DNA of 58,163 nucleotides, taken from contig JALWYQ010000025.1 in assembly GCA_027078365.1 (NCBI GenBank), forward strand, positions 1 through 58,163. The letters run 5' to 3'. This DNA is from Phycisphaerae bacterium (GTDB taxonomy: Bacteria; Planctomycetota; Phycisphaerae; Sedimentisphaerales; Sedimentisphaeraceae). Shown piece after piece: positions 42,248-52,057 of the stretch (positions are counted from its first letter, which is position 1; each line of letters begins with the position of its first letter). Under the pieces are notes generated by a model. It was not told the DNA's origin, did not search any database, and was given only the letters and a program-made list of their open reading frames with translations. The position numbers and the translations under genes are program-made.

Positions 42248-43165
42248 TTAGAATTTCTTAACCAAGCTAACGCCCATAGTTGTTGAATATGAATCGGGCT
42301 GCGATTGATACGGAACCACATCAAAGCCCGCAACTTCCCATTTGCCTATGTCTTCACCAGCAACACTATGCCCTGTTATATATCCTAAGACCGCTCCAAA
42401 GACAACATCGCTTCCCCAATGGTCCCCAACCTCCATCATTCTGTACGCAACAACACCCGCGAGCAAATAAGATGGAATTCCAACGGCTGGCCCATAAAAC
42501 TCATCAAGAACACTAGCAACACAAAAAGAGCTTGCCGTATGCCCGCTTGGCCAACCAAGCCATTTACCGTTGGGAGTATCGTTATCTCTTATGAGTTTAA
42601 GTGATAGTGTCGTAAAACCTGTGTAAGATAAAGCCTTGAGCATTGTCCAAGACCGCTGCTTATTCAACTCATCACCGTTATAGGCACTGGCTAAATACCA
42701 AACTCCAGTAAACGCAAAATGAGCTCCTGGGCCACCTATAAAATCTAAGGCTTTGTCAGAAAAATCACTTAAAATCTGATGGTCTTCAAAATTATCTGCG
42801 ATATCATCATCTGCGCCACTAGCATGCATCGCAATGCTTGCACCACCTGCTAAAAGCAGAGCAATAAAATTATCTCTTTGCAGATAGATTCGACCCATAC
42901 CATTGTAAATCTCTGATGGCAACGTTCCAATATCGTCCCAGAGGCTATCAGTTGCATACTTAAATTTCTCTTTAGAGGTTGCATCATGACCGGGAAAAAC
43001 TCTCGCAGTAAATTCTTCGCTTCTAGAAAAATCTGCATCATCTTTATTTTTAACCTGAGTATCCGAGCAAGCCGCACCATCAGCAAATAATGCACCCGAC
43101 AATAAAAGAGTGATAATCGTCGCTATAATGGTTCTCTGTCTAATTTCATTTAGACAATTTCTCAT
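42248..43165 (-). CDS. Exported PAP2-family phosphatase
   Basis: 305 residues. A signal-like N-terminus (IIATIITLLLSGALFADGAA) is followed by a soluble stretch and then a PAP2 core: KLIRDNDTP (a shortened first motif; usually Kx6RP), PSGHTASSF, and MMEVGDHWGSDVVFGAVLGY with the catalytic histidine. PAP2 enzymes dephosphorylate lipid phosphates such as undecaprenyl pyrophosphate. The first motif differs from consensus, so catalysis is somewhat uncertain. GGAG precedes the ATG, and the gene ends at a bidirectional terminator. Confidence 0.82.
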   Translation of the reverse strand: MRNCLNEIRQRTIIATIITLLLSGALFADGAACSDTQVKNKDDADFSRSEEFTARVFPGHDATSKEKFKYATDSLWDDIGTLPSEIYNGMGRIYLQRDNFIALLLAGGASIAMHASGADDDIADNFEDHQILSDFSDKALDFIGGPGAHFAFTGVWYLASAYNGDELNKQRSWTMLKALSYTGFTTLSLKLIRDNDTPNGKWLGWPSGHTASSFCVASVLDEFYGPAVGIPSYLLAGVVAYRMMEVGDHWGSDVVFGAVLGYITGHSVAGEDIGKWEVAGFDVVPYQSQPDSYSTTMGVSLVKKF

Positions 43166-43216
43166 TTTGTATCTCCATAGATAAGGATTGCAGATTTTAT
43201 AGTGAGCATATTGTGA

Positions 43217-44755
43217 TTATTCCCACTCAATAGTTGCAGGCGGTTTACTAGAAATATCGTAAACGACTCTATTAACGCCACGTACTTCATTGATAATTCT
43301 GCTAGATATTCGTCCGAGCACTTCATAAGGAATGTGTGAGAAATCGGCTGTCATAAAATCGGTGGTATCAACCGAGCGAATCGCAATAACACTCTCATAA
43401 GTTCTGCCATCACCCATAACACCAACAGTTTCAATTGGAACTAAAACAGCGAGAGTCTGACTGTAACTCCTATACAAACCAGCTGCGCGAATTTCATCAA
43501 TTAAGATTTCATCGGCATTGCGTACAATTTCTAGTTTCTCTTCTGTAATGTCTCCGATAATTCTAACCGCCAGACCAGGTCCTGGGAATGGATGTCTCCA
43601 AACCATATCTTCTGGCAATCCCAAAAATTCACCCAAAAGACGCACTTCATCTTTAAACAAATCACGCAATGGTTCAACAAGATCAAAACCAAGCTGCTCT
43701 GGTAATCCACCTACATTATGGTGAAGCTTGATATTAGCAGCAAGATTTCCCTTAGCTCCAGATTCTATAACATCTGGATATAGAGTCCCCTGTGCTAAAA
43801 ATTTAGCATTTTCGATTTTTTGAGCTTCACTTTTAAACGCTTCGATAAATTCAGCACCAATAATTTTGCGTTTTTCTTGAGGGTCAACAACACCAGCTAA
43901 TTTACTCAAAAACTGTTTTGACCAATCAACAACGCGCAGATTAATCTTGAAATGGTCTGCAAACATTGTTTCAACGCCACGCCTCTCATTGTTACGCAAA
44001 AGACCGTTATCAACAAAGATGCAGACGAGTTGATCACCTATCGCTTTATGTAGCAAGGCAGCAACAACAGCAGAATCAACACCACCGCTAAGCCCACAAA
44101 TAACGGTATTATTTCCAACCTGTTTACGTACCGCATCAATGGCTTCTTGTGCAAAATCTTTCATCTGCCAATCCCCTTTACATTTGCAAATATTGTAGAG
44201 GAAATTACGCAGTATTGTTGATCCGTTAGGTGTGTGTGTTACTTCTGGATGAAATTGTACACCGTAGAATGGTTTACTTTTATGACGAACAGCTGCGTAA
44301 GGACAAGTTTGCGTTTTTGCAAGCGTCTCGAAATCATCATTCAACTGATTAACCTGATCGCCATGACTCATCCAAACAGTTGTGAGCTCTGGAACGGTAG
44401 CAAGGAGATCGCTGGTATCTGTAACCTTTAGCTCCGATCTTCCGTATTCTCGACTCTGAGCCGGAGCGATATCTGCACCTAGAATCTTAGACGCAATCTG
44501 CATACCATAGCATATTCCAAGAACAGGAACACCAAGGTCAAAAATCTTTTCATCACAAACAGGAGCATCCTTTTCATAAACACTCGCTGGTCCACCTGAG
44601 AGAATTATACCAGTAACTCCATCACTGCGCAACTGAGCGACCGTTACGCTTGGAGGATAAATCATCGAGAAAACATTATTTTCTCTAACCCTTCTTGCGA
44701 TTAGCTGGCCATACTGGCTTCCAAAATCAATAATAGCAATCGTCTCTCTTGTCAT
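43217..44755 (-). CDS. guaA: GMP synthase (glutamine-hydrolysing)
   Basis: 512 residues, normal. The amidotransferase domain has the catalytic Cys in LGICYGMQ and the HPEVTH histidine; the ATP-pyrophosphatase domain has the P-loop SGGVDSAV; the C-terminal dimerisation domain ends the protein with TIEWE. It converts XMP to GMP. It lies 62 bases after guaB in the same direction, the common guaBA arrangement. No strong ribosome site is visible before the ATG. Confidence 0.95.
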   Translation of the reverse strand: MTRETIAIIDFGSQYGQLIARRVRENNVFSMIYPPSVTVAQLRSDGVTGIILSGGPASVYEKDAPVCDEKIFDLGVPVLGICYGMQIASKILGADIAPAQSREYGRSELKVTDTSDLLATVPELTTVWMSHGDQVNQLNDDFETLAKTQTCPYAAVRHKSKPFYGVQFHPEVTHTPNGSTILRNFLYNICKCKGDWQMKDFAQEAIDAVRKQVGNNTVICGLSGGVDSAVVAALLHKAIGDQLVCIFVDNGLLRNNERRGVETMFADHFKINLRVVDWSKQFLSKLAGVVDPQEKRKIIGAEFIEAFKSEAQKIENAKFLAQGTLYPDVIESGAKGNLAANIKLHHNVGGLPEQLGFDLVEPLRDLFKDEVRLLGEFLGLPEDMVWRHPFPGPGLAVRIIGDITEEKLEIVRNADEILIDEIRAAGLYRSYSQTLAVLVPIETVGVMGDGRTYESVIAIRSVDTTDFMTADFSHIPYEVLGRISSRIINEVRGVNRVVYDISSKPPATIEWE

Positions 44756-44817
44756 AAATCAACCATTCAAAAATTAATATGTATAGATACCACTACAAAC
44801 GAGGCTCTTAATTCCTA

Positions 44818-46269
44818 TCACGATTCAGTGTAGTTTGGAGATTCCTTCGTAATAGAAATATCATGTGGATGAGACTCGTTCACCGAGGCAGTCGTAATCC
44901 TCATGAACTTGGCATTTTTTCTGAGAGATTCAATATCTCTAGTACCACAATAGCCCATTCCTGCACGCAGTCCGCCTACTAGTTGGTAGATATAGTCGCT
45001 TAGTTTACCGCGATATGGCACCCTTCCCTCAACCCCTTCTGGGACAAGTTTATTTTTATCTGCTGTACTCTTTTGACCGTAACGATCAGCAGAGCCCTTG
45101 ACCATCGCACCTAAAGAACCCATGCCACGATATTCTTTAAACTGTCTTCCCTTATAGAAAACAAGCTGACCAGGACTCTCAGCAAGGCCTGCAAGCATAG
45201 AGCCAAGCATAACACTTGACGCACCAGCGGCAATCGCCTTGGTAATCTCGCCACTAAGCTTGATTCCTCCATCTGCGATAACTGGGATATTGCTCTTATT
45301 GGCTTCTTCAACAACATCCATAATCGCTGTAATCTGAGGAACGCCTACACCAGAGATAACTCTTGTTGTGCATATTGCACCAGGACCAATACCGACCTTA
45401 ACTGCGTTAGCGCCAGCATCTATCAATTCTTTTGCCGCTTGAGCAGTTGCAATATTTCCAGCGATAACATCAATCTTGTAGTTCTTCTTTATATATTTAA
45501 CAGTATCAATAACGTTTTTAGAATGACCGTGCGCTGTATCAACAACAATAACATCAACATCAGCATCAATTAGAGCCTCAATACGCTCATAATTGAGTAC
45601 ACCGACCGCCGCACCAACAAGAAGCCTACCCTTCTTATCCTTAGCTGCTTGAGGGTATTTAAGGACGCGGTCAATATCGCGCATTGTAATCATGCCCTTT
45701 AGCTTTTTGTCATCAACTAGAAGGAGCTTTTCTATCTTATGCTTTTGCAAAATCTCTTTAGCCTGCTCAAGAGTTGTATCTGGAGGTGCTGTTACAAGAT
45801 TCGAACGGGTCATGACTTCAGATATATTTAGACTGTAATCTTTTAAGAATTTGAGATCTCTTCTTGTGAGAATTCCTACTAGATTCTCACCATCAACAAT
45901 AGGCACACCTGAAACATGTTGCTGTTCCATTATCTCATGCGCCTTGGTAAGGGAATCGTTTGGCGATAGTGTTATTGGGTCTTGAATTACACCATTTTCA
46001 CTACGCTTAACCTTCTCAACCTCAGTCTTCTGATCTTGAACGCTAAGATTTTTGTGTATGATGCCAATTCCACCTTCCTGCGCCAAAGCAATCGCCAAAG
46101 CAGATTCTGTAACTGTATCCATAGCGGCAGAGACAATCGGAATGTTAATATTAATGTTATTTGTCAATCGAGTACTTGTATCTGCTTCACTTGGAACGAA
46201 GTCACTCCTCGCAGGAACGAGCAAAACATCATCAAATGTTATGCCTTGAGCTATTATCTTATCCTTCAT
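44818..46269 (-). CDS. guaB: IMP dehydrogenase
   Basis: About 483 residues from ATG 46269, after GGAG; an upstream in-frame start at 46320 lies in the leader. The TIM barrel with [13 protein letters not shown] opens the protein, two CBS domains follow near residues 90-200, and the catalytic loop GPGAICTTR carries the active-site Cys. [13 protein letters not shown] is the flap. It makes XMP from IMP with NAD, feeding guaA. A stem-loop with TTGACT/AGTCAA arms lies in the leader at about 46399-46432. Confidence 0.95.
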   Translation of the reverse strand: MKDKIIAQGITFDDVLLVPARSDFVPSEADTSTRLTNNININIPIVSAAMDTVTESALAIALAQEGGIGIIHKNLSVQDQKTEVEKVKRSENGVIQDPITLSPNDSLTKAHEIMEQQHVSGVPIVDGENLVGILTRRDLKFLKDYSLNISEVMTRSNLVTAPPDTTLEQAKEILQKHKIEKLLLVDDKKLKGMITMRDIDRVLKYPQAAKDKKGRLLVGAAVGVLNYERIEALIDADVDVIVVDTAHGHSKNVIDTVKYIKKNYKIDVIAGNIATAQAAKELIDAGANAVKVGIGPGAICTTRVISGVGVPQITAIMDVVEEANKSNIPVIADGGIKLSGEITKAIAAGASSVMLGSMLAGLAESPGQLVFYKGRQFKEYRGMGSLGAMVKGSADRYGQKSTADKNKLVPEGVEGRVPYRGKLSDYIYQLVGGLRAGMGYCGTRDIESLRKNAKFMRITTASVNESHPHDISITKESPNYTES

Positions 46270-46508
46270 ATTGTTCTCCGTCAAAATCGACTTATCTGTC
46301 TCTACCAATCCTAACTGCAAATAGAGTTGAAGCGGCTTTAGAGCCTACATAAGGGTGAAAAAATACCGTAAAACCATCTTTGCAGATTAATTTGACTACT
46401 CTACTCTCTAAGTAGAAGAGAGTCAAGCCAAAACAAGGTTTTCAGGATGTCTGGCCAAAATCGTAAATCGTTTAACTATAAATCTTTATCAAACAAAACA
46501 AACAAAAA

Positions 46509-46538
46509 AAGCCGCTGATAGTTCAAAATCAGCGGCTT
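46509..46538 (-). terminator. Terminator of the parvulin gene
   Basis: AAGCCGCTGAT and ATCAGCGGCTT pair perfectly over 11 bases around an eight-base loop. On the reverse strand a run of seven Ts follows. It lies 24 bases after the stop codon. Confidence 0.9.
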
Positions 46539-46561
46539 AGAGTTACACTTCAATCTCAATG

Positions 46562-47662
46562 TTATTTAGCTGGAGCTACTGGCTTATCCGCCTCTGGAGC
46601 AAAACCGTCTGTGTATTTGATATTTGCTTTAGCCTTTAGACCATCTACGTATTTTCTAGTCGCTTCTGATCTTTGCTTATTTTCTAGCTGCATTCTGATA
46701 GAATCTTTAACTTCATCAAAGCTTTTCTTACCAGCAGGCTTTCTATCTGTAACCTTGATAATGTGATAGCCAAATTGAGTTTCTACGATATCGCTGATAT
46801 CTCCAACTTTCATAGCAAATGCTGCATCTGCGAAAGGTTTAACCATTCTACCACGCTCAAAGAAACCTAAATCGCCACCCTTTGCCTTAGATGGGCAATC
46901 TGAAGATTCCTTTGCAATCTCAGCAAAATCACCACCTGCCTTGACTTTAGCCAAGAGCTCTTGAGCTTTCTTTTTCGCAGCAGCCTTATCTTCTTCGCTA
47001 GCATTAGGGTCCACCTTAACTAGAATATGGCTCGCTCTAACCTGCTCTTGCACAGTGTATTTATCACCGTTGTCATCGTAATACTTTTTAACATCTGCAT
47101 CACTAACATTAACAGCATCACCAAGCTTCTTTTCGAAGAGATATTGATAGGCAAGATCTTTTGAGATATCACTTCTAAGCTCTTCCATCGACTTACCCAT
47201 AGAAGTGAGCCTCTCCTTGAGTTGGTCTTCAGTCATACCGTTTCTAGTGCAAATTTCTTTAACCTTAGCTGTAACGTCAGCATCGCTAACCTTGTAGCCT
47301 AATTTTGCAACCTCATCATCAAGAAGCCCTTCTACGATTGTCATATCGAGAACTTTCCTACGCAACTCAGGCATATAGTGCAGACGTGTATCCTCTGGAA
47401 GCTGAGCCAACTGAGGCATTCTCTGCATGATTGTCTTATCAATCTCACCCAATGTGATTTTTTTGCTCCCAACGGTCGCTACCACTTTGTTTGGATCTTC
47501 TTTTGGAGCTTGGGGCTTATTTGCATCACTTTTTTTATCAATATTGACAACCTTAATATCCTTGACTTCAACGGCGCCAGAATTGTCTTTTTTCTTTTGA
47601 TCAGCCGCTAAAACACTACTTCCCAAAACAGCAATCAACAACAATAAGATACTTCTTCTCAT
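46562..47662 (-). CDS. Periplasmic peptidyl-prolyl isomerase, PrsA/SurA-type parvulin
   Basis: 366 residues. A signal peptide ends near VLAA. A linker and a SurA-N-like helical region (residues about 60-190, with a KKITLGEIDKTIMQ segment) come next. The parvulin domain starts near residue 205 with VRASHILVKVDPNASEEDKAAAKKKAQELL, then FAEIAKESSDCPSKAKGGDLGFF and FGYHIIKV. It helps fold exported or outer-membrane proteins. AAAGG before the ATG supports the start, and a strong terminator follows. Whether it is a lipoprotein is not indicated; no lipobox is seen. Confidence 0.9.
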   Translation of the reverse strand: MRRSILLLLIAVLGSSVLAADQKKKDNSGAVEVKDIKVVNIDKKSDANKPQAPKEDPNKVVATVGSKKITLGEIDKTIMQRMPQLAQLPEDTRLHYMPELRRKVLDMTIVEGLLDDEVAKLGYKVSDADVTAKVKEICTRNGMTEDQLKERLTSMGKSMEELRSDISKDLAYQYLFEKKLGDAVNVSDADVKKYYDDNGDKYTVQEQVRASHILVKVDPNASEEDKAAAKKKAQELLAKVKAGGDFAEIAKESSDCPSKAKGGDLGFFERGRMVKPFADAAFAMKVGDISDIVETQFGYHIIKVTDRKPAGKKSFDEVKDSIRMQLENKQRSEATRKYVDGLKAKANIKYTDGFAPEADKPVAPAK

Positions 47663-47884
47663 CTAAATAAATCCTTTCTATATTGGGCTTAATCTGGAGT
47701 CAAACCTATAAAGTTTTCCATACGATTAAACCATTGTTAAGTTCGGACATTTTCCTAACTTTAAAACTTAATGTCAAGTCAATAAACTCACAAATTTCGC
47801 ATAACACTAATTTTGGCTAGCCACATGAGAATTTCAAGATGTTTATCGCTTGAAATATCTATCAATTCTGATAACCTCTCAGAC

Positions 47885-48292
47885 ATGGAATTTCCGGAAA
47901 AGATAACGATAAAGAGCAATACCACAATTATAACGCCACGTTACTGCGAAACAGACCAAGGCGGCATTGTCCACCATAGCGTTTACCCTATCTATTTTGA
48001 AATAGGTCGAACAGAACTCTTACGCGAAAACGGGCTTGCCTATAAGAAGCTCGAAGAGTCTGGATTTTTCATGGTTATAGCTGAGTTAAACTTAAAATAT
48101 AGATTCCCAGCCTATTACGATGAAAAGTTAGCGCTAACAACAACATGCTCAAAAGTAACATCGGCAAAGATAGAGCATACATACGAACTCAAGAATGAAT
48201 CCGGCAGACTCATAACAGAAGGCAAGAGCACCTTGGCATGCATCGACGCAAACGGTCGGCCAAGACGTGTACCAAGCTTTCTAGAAATATAA
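47885..48292 (+). CDS. YbgC/4HBT-family acyl-CoA thioesterase
   Basis: About 135 residues from ATG 47885, the normal YbgC length; the frame can be extended to a TTG at 47813 but that adds unrelated residues. Hotdog-fold signatures are RYCETDQGGIVHHSVYPIYFEIGRTELLR with the catalytic Asp, AELNLKYRFPAYYDE and KIEHTYEL. Substrates are acyl-CoA esters; in some bacteria the enzyme is linked to the Tol-Pal system. No clear ribosome site is visible. It is convergent with the Mla-type lipoprotein gene, 59 bases away. Confidence 0.85.
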   Translation: MEFPEKITIKSNTTIITPRYCETDQGGIVHHSVYPIYFEIGRTELLRENGLAYKKLEESGFFMVIAELNLKYRFPAYYDEKLALTTTCSKVTSAKIEHTYELKNESGRLITEGKSTLACIDANGRPRRVPSFLEI

Positions 48293-48351
48293 CTTCTCTT
48301 TACTGAATTCTTCTTAACCTTTAATTAGTTCAAGAAGACCCATTCGGAAAC

Positions 48352-48975
48352 TCAAGGGTTCTTCTTGGAAACCGCTTGCATTAAATCCGATTCAAGACTG
48401 GAAAATATCTGCGCAAACGCCTTATTGTATGCATCAATTAGCCCCTCTGGGCTTCTATTGGTAACATTAACTATTTGGGTATATTTCCATTCTTGCAAAT
48501 CACCTCTACTACGGGCTAAAGAGTCAAGTAGGACAAATTGCATAGAGACAACAGCCTTTGGAGACTTCTTATCTGAGAAATCACCATAAAGCTCAACGAT
48601 GTGTCCTTCAAGAGTACAATCAACATCCGCCAAACTATGTGAATCCAAGACTGCAACAAAAAGCGAACTATCACTTAGCCATTTAACAAGACTTTTAGAT
48701 GCCATAGCACCAATTTCGGCAAAATATTTGTGATAGTAATCCTTTTCAAATCTGTTATCACCGACCTTGTAAATCAGGTTTGACCCATCAAACACTCTAG
48801 AAACGCTCATATCTAATACTTTAATGCTTTTATGAGAAGATTTGAGTGTTTCTGCATTTCTATTTACATCTATCATGTAGTATTCGTTAGGCACAACCTG
48901 CCCACCAGAACACCCAAAAAGCCCAAGTGATAAATAGCAGACAACAATACAAAATATTATAGATAATCTATTCAT
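48352..48975 (-). CDS. ABC-transporter auxiliary lipoprotein (PqiC/LptE-like) of the Mla-type locus
   Basis: 207 residues. The signal ends LGLFGC, a lipobox, and the body has the ABC_trans_aux pattern: YYMIDVNR, RVFDGSNLIYKVGDNRFEKDYYHKYFAEIG and a C-terminal helix FAQIFSSLESDL. Such lipoproteins accompany MCE-type lipid transporters and sit on the inner face of the outer membrane. It overlaps mlaD by one base and ends the locus, which supports functional association. This places the protein in lipid traffic between membranes. Confidence 0.85.
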   Translation of the reverse strand: MNRLSIIFCIVVCYLSLGLFGCSGGQVVPNEYYMIDVNRNAETLKSSHKSIKVLDMSVSRVFDGSNLIYKVGDNRFEKDYYHKYFAEIGAMASKSLVKWLSDSSLFVAVLDSHSLADVDCTLEGHIVELYGDFSDKKSPKAVVSMQFVLLDSLARSRGDLQEWKYTQIVNVTNRSPEGLIDAYNKAFAQIFSSLESDLMQAVSKKNP

Positions 48976-49952
48976 TACTTATACACTCCACTTTGCGCAG
49001 GCGGTTTTGAATTAAACAATACTGAAGGATTCTCCTTAATCTGCGCGGTTAACTCTTTAATGTTGTTCAAAGATGCCTTGACATCATCAAGTGATTCATC
49101 AAGGTCAGGTTTATAGCTCGCTATCATAACATCGATTTTAGATACTGTCTTATCCAAAGAGGCAACTAGCTCTGGAATAGATGCAGAATGCTCAGATTGC
49201 TCTACTGGTTTTAATAACTTTTTAGCATAATCGTTTGTTGTGCGAATTTCTTTCATGAAGGCCTTTAACGCATTATTGCTCTCTTTGAGCTCTTGCATTA
49301 ACTCAACAGCTGTACTTGACAACTGCGATATATTCGCATCATCAACAGCCTTATCTAGATTACTAACAAGAGAATTGACGTTATCTACTAACTCTTTGAA
49401 GTTAATTTCAGAAATCTTTTTTACAGCAACCTCCGCTGATTCTGTAAATGAACTAAACATGCTCTTTACAGATGGTATGTAGATATTTTTAGGCCTCCAC
49501 GTAATTTCTGGGGCGGGAAATTCCTTGGGATCAAAATAGTCAAGCTCTAGATATGCAATTCCGGTAAGCGGCTGTTGAGTTAGTTGCAGACGCATACCTT
49601 CCTCTACTCGCTGTCGAATAATCTTCTTCGCTTGAATTTCATTCTCTGCCGAAAATTTGGTTGGATCTGCAGCTATAACGACTAATATCAATTTGTTAGC
49701 CGCTTGATTATGGTCGACATTATAATCACTTGTAACAAAGTCAATCCTCTCAACATTACCAATCTGAACGCCGCGATTCTTAACTGGAGAACCAACGCTT
49801 AGCCCCTGAACAGACTCGTCGATATAAGTCTCAAGTAGTATCTTATCTTTAGTTAAAAGACTTATTCCAAGTGTTGTAAGAAAACCCAACAACACAATAA
49901 CACCAAATAAGACAAACAGCCCTATCTTAAAATAATTAGCCCTTGAACTCAT
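48975..49952 (-). CDS. MlaD-family (MCE domain) lipid-binding protein
   Basis: 325 residues. An N-terminal TM helix (LFVLFGVIVLLGFLTTLG) is followed by an MCE domain: YIDESVQGLSVGSPVKNRGVQIGNVERI is the family signature, and QQPLTGIAYLELDYFDP the second. The C-terminal ~170 residues are helical coiled coil, longer than in E. coli MlaD and more like PqiB or Mce proteins. It bridges the inner membrane transporter to the periplasm. It overlaps the lipoprotein gene by one base; 118 bases separate it from the ATPase gene. Confidence 0.9.
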   Translation of the reverse strand: MSSRANYFKIGLFVLFGVIVLLGFLTTLGISLLTKDKILLETYIDESVQGLSVGSPVKNRGVQIGNVERIDFVTSDYNVDHNQAANKLILVVIAADPTKFSAENEIQAKKIIRQRVEEGMRLQLTQQPLTGIAYLELDYFDPKEFPAPEITWRPKNIYIPSVKSMFSSFTESAEVAVKKISEINFKELVDNVNSLVSNLDKAVDDANISQLSSTAVELMQELKESNNALKAFMKEIRTTNDYAKKLLKPVEQSEHSASIPELVASLDKTVSKIDVMIASYKPDLDESLDDVKASLNNIKELTAQIKENPSVLFNSKPPAQSGVYK

Positions 49953-50070
49953 AGTAAGCCTTCATAAATATTATTGGTATTAAATATAAGTAGCCTCTTA
50001 CAATCCATCTTAGCAAATAAGCAAAGCTCTTTGCTGCCCAAAAGTGCGAGACAAAAGTTACCGTAATCAA

Positions 50071-50835
50071 TTACATACTATCAAGATTTGCGAGTCTATG
50101 GAAAAATTGCCGCACCCAAGGATCATCGCATCTATCACGCAAATCTTTTGGCTTGCCGCGAGCAACAATTCTCTTAACTCTACTATCTAACATTACAGCT
50201 TCATCAGCAATCGTAAAAACACTCTCTAACTCATGCGTAACAACTACAAAAGTTATTCCAAATTCTCTCGAAAGATGAAGAATCAGCTCATCAAGACCTG
50301 CCGAATTGATAGGATCTAGCCCCGCTGATGGCTCATCAAGAAATATAATCTCAGGATCCATAACCATCGCCCTTGCAATGGCAACACGCTTGCGCATTCC
50401 ACCGCTAAGTTCGCTTGGCATAAGATTACCAATACCTTCAAGCCCAACTAACCTAAGCTTCATCTCGCATATTATCTCCATAGCATCTCGAGGCAAGTTT
50501 GTAAATTCCTCAAGAGCTAGGGTCAAATTCTCCATAACTGTCATTGAGCCCCAGAGTGCTCCATTTTGATACATAACGCCAAAGCTTCTGTAAATTTCTT
50601 CCCTCTCAGAGCCAAAAGCACTAACTATATCTCGACCATTAATCAGTATCTCTCCCTTTTGCGGTTCAATCAGACCTATGAGAGCCCGCAATAAAGTACT
50701 TTTACCTGAGCCGCTACCACCCAATACAACAAAAATCTCACCGCGTTTGACATCAAAAGAAATACCGTCCAATACGATTTTATCGTCATAGCCAACACGC
50801 AAGTCTTTAACTTCTATTATCGATTCGTTCGCCAA
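50071..50835 (-). CDS. mlaF: MlaF-type ABC transporter ATP-binding protein
   Basis: 254 residues. Walker A GGSGSGKST, signature LSGGMRKRVAIARA, Walker B IIFLDEPSAGLDP, and switch His in VVTHELESV. The Met in SGGMRKR and the GLDP element are typical of Mla/MCE ATPases. It powers lipid transport with MlaE. The start shown is a TTG after GGGAT, two bases past the mlaE stop, so translation is likely coupled. A periplasmic partner is encoded downstream. Confidence 0.92.
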   Translation of the reverse strand: MANESIIEVKDLRVGYDDKIVLDGISFDVKRGEIFVVLGGSGSGKSTLLRALIGLIEPQKGEILINGRDIVSAFGSEREEIYRSFGVMYQNGALWGSMTVMENLTLALEEFTNLPRDAMEIICEMKLRLVGLEGIGNLMPSELSGGMRKRVAIARAMVMDPEIIFLDEPSAGLDPINSAGLDELILHLSREFGITFVVVTHELESVFTIADEAVMLDSRVKRIVARGKPKDLRDRCDDPWVRQFFHRLANLDSM

Positions 50836-50837
50836 AT

Positions 50838-51977
50838 TTAAATCCCAAATATATATAACAGAACCGACATAACACCCTCTGCAATAACGATAAGAACAAT
50901 ACCATTAACAACAGCCGCCGTGGTCGATCTACCGACAGCTGAAGAATCATTCTTCGTATGCAGTCCACAATAGCAACCTACTGCCGCAATAATATACCCA
51001 AAAACAAAGGACTTAGCAAAGCCGCTAAGAAAATCCGTAAGCGAGATAGCAGAGACAAGCTCGTTGTAATACGCTATTGGAGTAAAACCCAGTGAGTACA
51101 TAACAATCCCAGCACCGAACAAACCTGATAGTGTTACGGTCAAAGACAAAAATGGAACCATCAGTATAGATGCTACAATGCGCGGCAAGACAAGAAATGA
51201 CACAGGATTCACGCCGAGCGTTGTTAGTGCGTCAAGCTCTTCGTTTATCTTCATCGTACCAATCTCAGCAGCAAAAGCAGAGCCGCTTCTAGCACAAAAC
51301 AAAGTCGCTGCAATAAACGAACCTAAAACCCTAAACAAAGATAAGCCAACAAGGTCTGCTACATAAATCTCAACACCAAACATCTTCATTGGAATAGCTG
51401 CTTGAAACGCCAAAATTAACCCAAATAATGTACCAATCAAAACTGCAAGACTAAATGCATTCGGGCCGCAAGCCTCAATAACCTGCATGTAATCGTTAAA
51501 TCTAAATCTTTTAGGGTGACGAAATAACTCAAAAGATTCTTTAGTTAATTCACCAAAGAAGAATATCTGATTGTAAAGGCTTCTCCACCAACCATAGACT
51601 GAATCGCCAATATCACAGAGCATCTCCTTGAAACTTTGCGCAAGTGGTTTTGGGGAAATTTTCTTAGGGGCAAAAACCTCTAGTCGCCTTGAGTATTTAC
51701 TCGCTAACTTGAGAAAGAGTATTTCTCGATTATTTTCTAGCTGACATTTTCTAAGCCAAAGTAAGAATGCAATACCAGCGCCATCGCAATGGATGATATT
51801 TTCCGCATCCACAACTAAAACCTTGGGCTTCTTAGCATTGAGTAGCTTCCTAGCCTCTGGCCAGATTTGGTCAACTGCACGCAGATTAAGGGTACCACCA
51901 ACCTCAACCTCTAACTGATTCACACTCTCATCTCGAACAACGAAATAAGTTTTAATATCATCAGGTGGTATCGCCAT
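50838..51977 (-). CDS. mlaE: MlaE-type permease with N-terminal STAS-like domain
   Basis: About 379 residues from ATG 51977; a TTG at 51983 is in frame. The first ~110 residues form a STAS-like domain (VDAENIIHCDGAGIAFLLWLRKCQ), in front of the MlaE permease (LIGTLFGLILAFQAAIPMKMFG, then RSGSAFAAEIGTMKINEELDALTTLGVNP). In E. coli the STAS protein MlaB is separate; the fused form is common in other phyla. It moves phospholipids across the inner membrane. It is the first gene of the mlaE-mlaF-mlaD-lipoprotein locus. Confidence 0.92.
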   Translation of the reverse strand: MAIPPDDIKTYFVVRDESVNQLEVEVGGTLNLRAVDQIWPEARKLLNAKKPKVLVVDAENIIHCDGAGIAFLLWLRKCQLENNREILFLKLASKYSRRLEVFAPKKISPKPLAQSFKEMLCDIGDSVYGWWRSLYNQIFFFGELTKESFELFRHPKRFRFNDYMQVIEACGPNAFSLAVLIGTLFGLILAFQAAIPMKMFGVEIYVADLVGLSLFRVLGSFIAATLFCARSGSAFAAEIGTMKINEELDALTTLGVNPVSFLVLPRIVASILMVPFLSLTVTLSGLFGAGIVMYSLGFTPIAYYNELVSAISLTDFLSGFAKSFVFGYIIAAVGCYCGLHTKNDSSAVGRSTTAAVVNGIVLIVIAEGVMSVLLYIFGI

Positions 51978-52017
51978 ACACAAAAACTCATCCTCATAAA
52001 TTACAGTAAAAAGGGGA

Positions 52018-52048
52018 CAGTTGCCTCTTCTCGCAAACTAGGCAACTG
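52018..52048 (-). terminator. Terminator of the MFS gene
   Basis: CAGTTGCCT and AGGCAACTG pair perfectly around a 13-base loop; on the reverse strand TCCCCTTTTT follows. It is ten bases past the MFS stop codon. The AAAAAGGGGACAG flank resembles a phrase found in repeats of other genomes. Confidence 0.75.
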
Positions 52049-52057
52049 CTCTCTAGT